NCBI RefSeq assembly: GCF_012939995.1
Contig: NZ_SPMZ01000020.1
Location: 1-33,151 of the forward strand
Length of the DNA stretch: 33,151 nt
Origin: Candidatus Competibacter phosphatis
Lineage (GTDB): Bacteria; Pseudomonadota; Gammaproteobacteria; Competibacterales; Competibacteraceae
Direction: 5' to 3'
The position numbers were made by a program, and so were the translations under genes. Shown here piece after piece: positions 17,612 to 30,298 of this stretch (its first letter is position 1; each line of letters starts with the position of its first letter). The notes beneath the pieces were generated by a model, which was not told the origin of the DNA, did not search any database, and was given only the letters and a program-made list of their open reading frames with translations.

Positions 17612-18394
17612 TCAGTGGCTCACGCCCAGATAGGCGGCGATGACGTCTTCGTTGTTTTTCACATCGTCCGGCAGACCGTCGCCGATCTTCTTGCCGTAAT
17701 CGAGCACCACGACGCGGTCGGAAATATCCATCACCACCCCCATGTCATGCTCGATCAGGACGATGGTGGTGCCGAACTGATCGTTGACGTCGAGAATGAA
17801 GCGGCACATATCCTGTTTCTCCTCGACGTTCATGCCCGCCATCGGCTCGTCCAGCAGCAGCATGGACGGCTCGGCCGCTAGCGCCCGACCCAGTTCCACT
17901 CGCTTTTGCAGGCCGTAGGGCAGGCGGCCCACCGGGGTTTTGCGGATATGCTGGATTTCGAGGAAGTCGATGACTTCCTCCACCTTTTTCCGATGTTCCA
18001 ACTCTTCCCGCTTGGCCCGACCCAGCCATAGGGCGTGTTCGATGAAGTTGGCCTTCATCCGGGTGATGCGCCCGGTCATGATGTTGTCGAGCACGCTCAT
18101 GCCCTTGAACAGCGCAATGTTCTGGAAGGTGCGGGCGATGCCCTGGGTCGCCGCGTGATGCGGCTCCATCTTCTTGCGCTCCCGGCCATGGAAGATGATG
18201 ACGCCTTCCTGGGGGTGATAGACCCCGTTGATGACGTTGAGCATGGAGCTCTTGCCCGCCCCGTTGGGACCGATGATGGCGCGGATTTCGTGTTCGCGGA
18301 CATCGAAGGAAATGTCGGTCAGGGCCTTGACTCCCCCGAAGCGCAGCGAAATGTTTTGCAGGTCGAGAATGACCTCGCCGATTTGCTTGCTCAT
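17612..18394 (-). CDS. livG: Branched-chain-type ABC importer, ATP-binding protein LivG
   Basis: A 260-residue ATPase. Walker A is GPNGAGKS (42-49), RTFQNIALFKGMSVLDNIMT is the typical Q-loop region of LivG, the signature motif is degenerate (YGLQKRVELGRALA), Walker B is MLLLDEP followed by MAGMNVEE, and the switch His is in LIEHDMGVVMDISDRVVVLD. The ATG lies 3 bases after the stop of the ligase gene, so the two are translationally close and co-transcribed. It forms the ATPase pair with LivF. Confidence 0.94.
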   Translation of the reverse strand: MSKQIGEVILDLQNISLRFGGVKALTDISFDVREHEIRAIIGPNGAGKSSMLNVINGVYHPQEGVIIFHGRERKKMEPHHAATQGIARTFQNIALFKGMSVLDNIMTGRITRMKANFIEHALWLGRAKREELEHRKKVEEVIDFLEIQHIRKTPVGRLPYGLQKRVELGRALAAEPSMLLLDEPMAGMNVEEKQDMCRFILDVNDQFGTTIVLIEHDMGVVMDISDRVVVLDYGKKIGDGLPDDVKNNEDVIAAYLGVSH

Positions 18395-18397
18395 GGT

Positions 18398-20365
18398 CTA
18401 TGCCGCCTGCTTGGCCACGGGGAAGGTCTCGGCGTCGATGATCCTGAGATCGGCGGACACCTTGCCGCGCCGGCCATCCTCGAACTTGACCTCGGTTTCG
18501 ATGAATTGGGTGGCTTGACCACCGTAGAGAGCATCGATCAGCACCTGGTATTTCTTCGCGACAAAGTTGCGCCGCACCTTGCGGGTCCGGGTCAGCTCGT
18601 CGTCGTCGGGATCGAGTTCCTTGTGCAGGATGAGGAAGCGATGAATCTGCGATTCGGCCACCATGGCGTCTTGGGCCAAGGTGGCGTTGACCTCGTCGAC
18701 GCAAGTCTTGATCAGTTCATGGACCGGCGGCTTGCCGGTCAGGTCGGTGTAGCCGGAATAGGCGATACCGCGCCGCTCGGCCCAGTTGCCGACCGCCCCC
18801 ACGTCGATGTTGACGAACGCGCAAACCCGGTCCCGCTCGTGACCGAAACAAACCACTTCCTTGATGTACTGAAAGAACTTGAGTTTGTTTTCGATGTAGT
18901 TCGGGGCGAACATGGCGCCGTTGGCCAACTTACCCACATCCTTGGCGCGGTCGATGATGTTCAAATGGCCATCGGCGTCGATGAAACCGGCGTCGCCGGT
19001 CATGAAGTAACCATCGGCATCGATCGATTCGGCGGTGGCGTCGGGCCGCTGGTAATAGCCCTTGAGCAGCATGGGACCTTTCACCAGCACCTCGCCGTTG
19101 TCGGCGATCTTGATTTCCACGCCCGGCGCCGGCGCGCCCACGCTACTGGGCTTGACCTGACCGTCCGGTTGCAGGCAAACGTAGGCGCAGGTTTCGGTTT
19201 GGCCATAAAGCTGCTTGAGGTTGATGCCGATGGAGCGGTAGAAGCTGAACAGTTCCGGCCCGATGGCGGCCCCGGCGGTGTAGGCGACGCGGATGCGGCT
19301 CAGGCCCAGGACATTGCGCAGGGGGCCGTAGACCAGCAGGGTTCCCAATCCATAGAGCAGCCGATCGCCCAGACCGACCGGTTTGCCGTCGAGGATGGCG
19401 CTACCGCAACGTTTCGCCACGCCCAGAAAATAGTGGAACATCCTGCGTTTGATGACGCCGGCATCCTCCATGCGGATCATGACCGAGGTCAGCAGGCTTT
19501 CGAACACCCTGGGCGGCGCAAAGTAATAGGTCGGGCCGATTTCGCGCAGATCGGTCATCACCGTATCGCCGGATTCGGGGCAGTTGATGGTAAAACCCAC
19601 CACCAGCGCCTGGGCGAAAGAGAACAGATGGTCGCCGACCCAGGCCATGGGCAGATAGGACAGAATGTCGCCAGTAGCTTCCAATTGGTCGATCTGCCTG
19701 CCACCCTGGGCGGAAGCGATGAAGGCGGAATGCGTCTGGCAAACACCCTTGGGCATGCCGGTGGTGCCGGAGGTATAGAGCATGACCGAAACATCGTCGG
19801 TCCGTCCTTGGGCCACCTCGGCGTCGAGGAAATCCGGATGGTTGCGGTTGTGAATCCGCCCCATCTCCATCAAGGCATGGATGTCGTGGAGGAAAGGTTG
19901 ATTGTAATGACGCATGCCTCGCGGATCGTCGTAGACGATATGCTCCAACAGCGGCACTCGATCCATGACGTCCAGTAGCTTATCCACCTGCTCCTGGTCC
20001 TCGACCGCGGCAAAGCGGATGGCTGCATCCTTGAGGACGAATAGCATTTCATCCGCCACCGCATCCTGATAAAACGGCACCGGAACGCCACCGAGGCATT
20101 GGGCGGCGCTCATCATCATGTAGAGATGGGGTCGGTTGTCGCCGATGATGGCTAGATTGTCGCCACGCTTGAAACCGAGGGCCGCCAAGCCACTGGCCAG
20201 GGCGCGCACTCGTTCGGCGACATCGGACCAGGTCCAGGTCTGCCAGATACCGAGATCTTTCTCGCGGATCGCCGGCGCGTCGCCCCGCGTTTGGGCATGA
20301 TGGAAAAGCAGGCGCGGAAAGGTCCCTAACCCCTCCGGTGTCCCGGTAGGCGCTCCAAAAGACAT
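18398..20365 (-). CDS. Long-chain-type acyl-CoA synthetase (AMP-forming ligase)
   Basis: A 655-residue ANL-superfamily enzyme that activates a carboxylic acid to its CoA thioester with ATP. The phosphate loop YTSGTTGMPKG is at 197-207, followed by MAWVGDHLFSFAQALVVGF, the adenine-binding LKQLYGQTETCAY, YFMTGDAGFIDADGHLNIID and RAKDVGKLANGAMFAPNYIE. The last motif and the length place it with long-chain acyl-CoA synthetases (FadD15/ACSL-like) rather than with acetyl-CoA synthetases. It is the first gene of the ligase-livGHMKF operon, which suggests that it activates the acid brought in by the importer. The exact chain length or ring type of the substrate is not readable. Confidence 0.9.
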   Translation of the reverse strand: MSFGAPTGTPEGLGTFPRLLFHHAQTRGDAPAIREKDLGIWQTWTWSDVAERVRALASGLAALGFKRGDNLAIIGDNRPHLYMMMSAAQCLGGVPVPFYQDAVADEMLFVLKDAAIRFAAVEDQEQVDKLLDVMDRVPLLEHIVYDDPRGMRHYNQPFLHDIHALMEMGRIHNRNHPDFLDAEVAQGRTDDVSVMLYTSGTTGMPKGVCQTHSAFIASAQGGRQIDQLEATGDILSYLPMAWVGDHLFSFAQALVVGFTINCPESGDTVMTDLREIGPTYYFAPPRVFESLLTSVMIRMEDAGVIKRRMFHYFLGVAKRCGSAILDGKPVGLGDRLLYGLGTLLVYGPLRNVLGLSRIRVAYTAGAAIGPELFSFYRSIGINLKQLYGQTETCAYVCLQPDGQVKPSSVGAPAPGVEIKIADNGEVLVKGPMLLKGYYQRPDATAESIDADGYFMTGDAGFIDADGHLNIIDRAKDVGKLANGAMFAPNYIENKLKFFQYIKEVVCFGHERDRVCAFVNIDVGAVGNWAERRGIAYSGYTDLTGKPPVHELIKTCVDEVNATLAQDAMVAESQIHRFLILHKELDPDDDELTRTRKVRRNFVAKKYQVLIDALYGGQATQFIETEVKFEDGRRGKVSADLRIIDAETFPVAKQAA

Positions 20366-20573
20366 CGCTCTCCTCCAGCCGATTCTCGGCTTCCAAGAGC
20401 CGGACTCGGTCTAATGATGGTTCTCTGTATATTTGCTTTGTTGTTTTATTTAGCCGGTGCGACGAGTAAAAACAGCCACTCCGACTTTAAAATTTAAATA
20501 AGCTTAGCCCACATACCATGGAAGTGCGGGAAGCCCATTATATTCGTCCCACAATATTGCAGATTTGCACCTC
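20366..20573 (-). promoter_or_regulatory. AT-rich gap upstream of the ligase-importer operon
   Basis: This 208-base gap between the TetR gene's stop and the ligase ATG is strongly AT-rich between 20421 and 20511 (TTTAAAATTTAAATAAGCTTA and neighbours). Read on the minus strand, TTTACT and TAAAAC lie 16 bases apart about 100 bases before the ATG and are a weak promoter candidate. GGAG-type sequence (GGAGGAGAGCG on the minus strand read from 20373) gives the ligase a good ribosome site. Confidence 0.35.
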
Positions 20574-21188
20574 CTATTTCGAAATGCCGCCGACCGCTCG
20601 CAAACAGAAAGTCCGAATGGATTCGACCAAACGTTCCTTATCGCGAGTATTTCTCGTCGTTGGCCCAATGGGACCCACCAGCGCCTCGGTAAAAGCGCCC
20701 ACGATACAAGCCGCGCTTGCCTCGGGGTCCTGGTCGGGTAATTCGCCTTTCTCGATGCCATCGATCAGGATGGCTTTGAACACATCTCCAAAATTTTTCC
20801 GGTATCGGATACGCGCCGTGTCGACTTCGGGATCGACGGGCTCGGCGATAAAGGCGTAAGCCAGATTAGGCCCGGTCAGGGCACGCCGAACGAAACAAGT
20901 CACCGCGCTTCCCAATCGCTCGCCAGCCGACCCGGAACCCATGGCGATTGCGGTCAGAATGTCGATTTCCTGCCCGACTGCGGCGCCCAGGACTTCCACG
21001 AACAATTCGGTCTTGGATGGGAAATAGCGGTAGATCATCCCTGTGGAAACGCCGGCGACCGCCGCGACCGCCGCAATCTGGGCTTCCCGAAATCCTCCTT
21101 CGGAAACCAGTTTGCGCGTTGCCACGAGGATCCGATCCCGGTTGTTGGCAAGTCTTTCCTCCATCAGGGGCGAGCGTCGGTAAGCCAT
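20574..21188 (-). CDS. TetR-family transcriptional regulator, LiuQ-like candidate
   Basis: 204 residues. The N-terminal helix-turn-helix reads RDRILVATRKLVSEGGFREA, then IAAVAAVAGVSTGMIYRYFP SKTELF, the classic TetR pattern (residues about 18-65). The C-terminal ligand domain has a Pro/Asp-rich centre (AFIAEPVDPEVDTARIRYR). It is divergent from the leucine-degradation operon with a 193-base gap. In the comparative work of Kazakov and colleagues, leucine/branched-acid pathways are controlled either by the MerR-type LiuR or by the TetR-type LiuQ; position and family fit LiuQ. It could instead control the ligase-importer operon, which lies downstream on the same strand, or both. No signal of transfer is seen. 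Confidence 0.85.
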   Translation of the reverse strand: MAYRRSPLMEERLANNRDRILVATRKLVSEGGFREAQIAAVAAVAGVSTGMIYRYFPSKTELFVEVLGAAVGQEIDILTAIAMGSGSAGERLGSAVTCFVRRALTGPNLAYAFIAEPVDPEVDTARIRYRKNFGDVFKAILIDGIEKGELPDQDPEASAACIVGAFTEALVGPIGPTTRNTRDKERLVESIRTFCLRAVGGISK

Positions 21189-21381
21189 AAGATGATTCTA
21201 ACCTCATTTTTTGAATTTGAATTCATTTTTTTGAAAAAGGGAAGTACCATACCCTGGCGAGCGCTAAATTTTCATGGTCGCGACCGCGAAAGGCGGGCTT
21301 GGATGCCTGGGTCGCCAACCGAAAACCAGGTACTGAGGGCGCAACGACGCCAGCGGGTCTTGAAAGCAATCAGGAGACGAT
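21189..21381. promoter_or_regulatory. Divergent tetR-liu control region with repeats
   Basis: The half near the TetR gene is AT-rich and holds a direct repeat, CATTTTTTGAA at 21204-21215 and CATTTTTTTGAA at 21224-21235, flanking the palindrome TGAATTCA (21218-21225). The half near liuA holds the perfect palindrome GGTCGCGACC (21276-21285). Either could be a TetR operator. AGGAGA at 21371-21376 is the ribosome site of liuA. Confidence 0.4.
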
Positions 21382-22553
21382 ATGTCATTCCATAGCCTGA
21401 ATTTCAATCTGGGCGAGACCATCGACATGCTGCGCGATACGGTGAGCGCCTTCGCCAGGAAGGAAATCGCTCCCAGGGCCGCTCAAATCGATCGCGACAA
21501 TCGGTTTCCCGCCGATTTGTGGACCCAGTTCGGCGATCTGGGATTGATCGGCATGACCGTCGACGAGCAATACGGCGGCGTCAACATGGGCTACCTCGCC
21601 CATATCGTCGTCATGGAGGAACTGTCTCGGGCCTCCGCCGCCGTCGGCTTGTCCTACGGCGCCCACTCCAACCTGTGCGTGAATCAGATCCACCGCAACG
21701 GCAGCGCCGAACAGAAAGCCCGCTATCTGCCCCAGCTCGTTTCCGGCGAGCATGTTGGGGCACTGGCCATGTCCGAAGCCAATGCTGGCTCCGACGTGGT
21801 GAGCATGAAACTGCGCGCCGACAAGAAAGGCGACCGCTACGTCCTGAACGGCGGCAAAATGTGGATCACCAACGGCGGCGACGCCGATACCCTGGTGATC
21901 TACGCCAAGACCGACCTGAACGCCGGTCCTCGCGGCATCACCGCTTTTATCGTGGAAAAGGGGTTCACGGGCTTTAGTCACGGCACTCACCTGGACAAGC
22001 TAGGAATGCGGGGCTCCAACACCTATCCGCTGTTCTTCGATGATTGCGAGGTGCCGGAAGAGAACGTGCTGGGCGGCGTGGGTAACGGCGTCAAGGTGCT
22101 CATGTCCGGCCTCGATTACGAACGCGCCGTGCTGGCCGGCGGGTCGCTGGGCATCATGGCCGCCTGCATGGACGTGGTGATCCCCTACCTGCACGACCGC
22201 CGGCAATTCGATACGCCCATCGGCGAATTCCAGCTCATGCAAGGTAAGCTGGCCGACATGTACACCACCTGGCAAGCCTGCCGTGCCTATGTCTACGCTG
22301 TGGGCCAGTCCTGCGACCGGGCCGACCATGCCCGTATCCTGCGCAAGGATGCCGCCGGCGCCATTCTCCATGCCTCGGAAAAGGCCACCTGGATGGCTGG
22401 AGAGGCGATTCAGGCCCTCGGCGGCAACGGCTACATCAACGAATATCCCGTCGGCCGCCTGTGGCGGGACGCCAAGCTCTACGAGATCGGCGCCGGCACC
22501 TCGGAAATCCGCCGGATGCTCATCGGCCGGGAACTGTTTGCCGAGAACGCCTG

Positions 22554-22554
<1 letters not shown>
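21382..22554 (+). CDS. liuA: Isovaleryl-CoA dehydrogenase
   Basis: 390 residues. It oxidises isovaleryl-CoA to 3-methylcrotonyl-CoA with FAD and ETF in leucine breakdown. The key marker is the catalytic Glu on helix G: Glu247 in [13 protein letters not shown], as in human IVD (Glu254), while the position used by most acyl-CoA dehydrogenases near the C-terminus reads [12 protein letters not shown] with Gly. Other motifs are [31 protein letters not shown] and [20 protein letters not shown]. It opens the liu operon, has a strong ribosome site, and its stop overlaps the start of liuB by one base. Confidence 0.96.
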
Positions 22555-24161
<1,607 letters not shown>

Positions 24162-24164
24162 TTC

Positions 24165-24983
24165 ATGCACCCCACGCTTGAAATCCAATATGCCGGACCG
24201 GTCGCCACCCTGTGGATGAACCGCCCCGAGCTGCACAACGCCTTCAATCCCCAACTGATCGCCGATCTTACCGCCGCCTGCCACGCACTCGACGCCGACG
24301 ACACGGTGCGGGTGGTGATTCTGGCGGGTCGCGGCAAAAGCTTCTCCGCCGGCGCCGATCTGAATTGGATGAAAACAGCCGGTCAGGCGTCGGTCGCGGA
24401 CAACATCGAAGACGCCCGCCGGCTGGCGACCATGCTGCGCACCCTCGCCGAACTGCGCAAGCCGACCATCGCCCGAGTACATGGCGCGGCTCTCGGCGGC
24501 GGCCTGGGCCTGGCGGCGGCCTGCGATCTGTGCGTGGCCGCCACCGGCGCGGTGTTCGCCACCTCGGAGGTCCGCTTCGGCATCATTCCCGCCACCATCG
24601 CCCCCTACGTGATCCGCGCCATCGGCGCGCGCCAGGCATCTCGTTATTTCCAGACGGCGGAGCGCATGGACACCCAACGCGCCTGGGAGATCGGCCTGGT
24701 CCATGAACTGGCAGCACCCGAAGATCTGGATAGCAAAGTCCAACAATTGACCGACACCCTGCTACTGGGTGGTCCCCAGGCCCAGGCGGCGGCGAAAGCG
24801 CTGATCAGGGCCGTGGCCGGTCAGGCGATCAGCGACGAGTTGATGGAAGACACCGCCCATCGCATCGCCGCGCTGCGTGCCACGGCGGAAGCTCGGGAAG
24901 GGCTGGCGGCGTTCCTGGAAAAGCGGCGACCGGCCTGGATCGACGCCATCGCCGAGGTTTCACCCAACGGGGCGGAGAACTAG
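24165..24983 (+). CDS. liuC: Methylglutaconyl-CoA hydratase (enoyl-CoA hydratase family)
   Basis: 272 residues of crotonase fold. It hydrates 3-methylglutaconyl-CoA to 3-hydroxy-3-methylglutaryl-CoA. NRPELHNAFNPQLIADLTAA, KSFSAGADLNWMK and RVHGAALGGGLGLAAACDLC form the CoA-binding and oxyanion region, and ATSEVRFGIIPATIAPYVIR carries the conserved Glu135. The 'A-G-A-D-L-x-W-M' sequence is typical of the bacterial LiuC/AUH group. It lies 3 bases after liuB and 4 bases before liuD, inside the operon. The family alone does not prove the substrate, but the operon does so strongly. Confidence 0.94.
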   Translation: MHPTLEIQYAGPVATLWMNRPELHNAFNPQLIADLTAACHALDADDTVRVVILAGRGKSFSAGADLNWMKTAGQASVADNIEDARRLATMLRTLAELRKPTIARVHGAALGGGLGLAAACDLCVAATGAVFATSEVRFGIIPATIAPYVIRAIGARQASRYFQTAERMDTQRAWEIGLVHELAAPEDLDSKVQQLTDTLLLGGPQAQAAAKALIRAVAGQAISDELMEDTAHRIAALRATAEAREGLAAFLEKRRPAWIDAIAEVSPNGAEN

Positions 24984-24987
24984 GCCG

Positions 24988-26987
<2,000 letters not shown>

Positions 26988-26991
<4 letters not shown>

Positions 26992-27935
26992 CATTCATGG
27001 GCCTGGAGTCAACCTTGCTACCCAAGACCGTCAAAATCGTCGAAGTGGGTCCCCGCGATGGCTTGCAAAACGAGGCGACGGCGATCGCCACCGCGACCAA
27101 GGTGGAGCTGATCGCCCGGCTGGGGAAAGCCGGACTGAAGGCCATCGAGGCGACCTCCTTCGTTTCACCCAAGTGGGTACCGCAGATGGCCGACAACGCT
27201 GTGGTCATGCGTACCATTGAGCGCTTACCCGGCGTTGCGTACCCAGTGCTGACGCCCAACCTGAAAGGTCTCGAAGCGGCCTTGGCGGCGGGAGCGCGGG
27301 AAGTGGCCGTGTTCGGCGCGGCGTCCGAGTCTTTCTCGCAAAAAAACATCAACTGTTCCATCGCCGACTCACTGAAGCGTTTCGAACCGCTACTGGCGGC
27401 GGCGGAACAAGCCGGCGTCCAGGTACGCGGCTACGTGTCCTGCGTGCTCGGCTGCCCCTACGAAGGGCCTGTCCAGCCAGCGGCGGTCGCCCAGGTGGCC
27501 GACACTCTATTCGACATGGGATGCCACGAAATTAGTTTGGGCGACACCATCGGCGTGGGGACACCGGAAGCCGCCAAGCGTCTGATCGAGACCGTCGGCG
27601 CCCGCATCCCCATCGACCGCATCGCCGGCCACTACCACGACACCTATGGCATGGCCATCGCCAATATTTACGCTTCACTGCAATGTGGCGTGACCGTGTT
27701 CGACGCCTCGGTGGCCGGGCTGGGCGGCTGCCCCTACGCCAAGGGCGCTTCCGGCAACGTCGCCACCGAAGATGTCGTGTATCTGCTGAACGGCTTGGGA
27801 ATCGCAACCGGCATCGATCTCGACGCGCTTATCGATTGTTCGGCCTGGATCAGCGCGGCGCTGGGACGTTCGCCGGCATCGAAAGTCGCGCGGGCAAGAA
27901 TCGGCCGGACAACCCCGGCCACCGAACCCTCCTGA
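26988..27935 (+). CDS. liuE: Hydroxymethylglutaryl-CoA lyase
   Basis: 315 residues. It cleaves HMG-CoA to acetyl-CoA and acetoacetate. Catalytic residues match human HMGCL: Arg23 and Asp24 in [12 protein letters not shown] (Arg41/Asp42), His215 and His217 in [11 protein letters not shown] (His233/His235) and Cys248 in [14 protein letters not shown] (Cys266). The start at 26988 overlaps the liuD stop by four bases, implying translational coupling; an in-frame ATG 9 bases downstream (MGLESTL) is possible. The tail after about residue 300 ([13 protein letters not shown]) is extra and not conserved. Confidence 0.96.
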
Positions 27936-27952
27936 TCGATGGAGAGCACTCG

Positions 27953-29950
<1,998 letters not shown>

Positions 29951-30298
29951 GCACCTTCCTCCTGCTCTGCGTCATCCCGTCGTCGGAGCGGGAGACCTGC
30001 TCGTAATCGTGGCGGTGTCGAACCCACCGATCACTGCCATCAACCCGTAGATGGCGTCTCTATCCAGCTTGTGGAATCGTCGATTCAAGCTGCCCTGGAC
30101 TTCACTTCACGCCACTCTTTTAGATACAGATGATTCTTAAACGGATCACTTTATCCAATAGACCTCAACGCAATGTATATCACTTAACTACAGAGTGGAA
30201 TTTCTTCTAACATCATGTGATTATTATAAAAGCGGTCCTTAGTCGAGCATCGACAGCTTTGCCCACGCATAACCACAGAGCAGACTCAAGAAATATTA
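29951..30298. other. Gap between the liu operon and the FecR-TPR gene, with an imperfect palindrome
   Basis: The first 170 bases are GC-rich and hold an imperfect 26-base palindrome at 30066-30091 (AGCTT, GAATCG, one base, CGATTC, AAGCT, with three extra bases in the left arm). No T-run follows, so it is not a typical terminator. From about 30120 the DNA becomes AT-rich; TATTAT at 30222-30227 is a possible -10 element, but I see no good -35 box. A leader of roughly 65-70 bases would result. No gene is recognised here. Confidence 0.4.

Noticed and set aside
18035..19978. Long plus-strand open frame of 647 codons across livG and the ligase gene
   Set aside because: Composition is His/Gly/Val-rich antisense sequence, and it crosses two genuine genes on the other strand whose motifs are intact.
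29951..30065. Short minus-strand frame reading KLDRDAIYGLMAVIGGFDT
   Set aside because: It looks somewhat protein-like but has no start codon with a ribosome site and no recognised family; too little to annotate.
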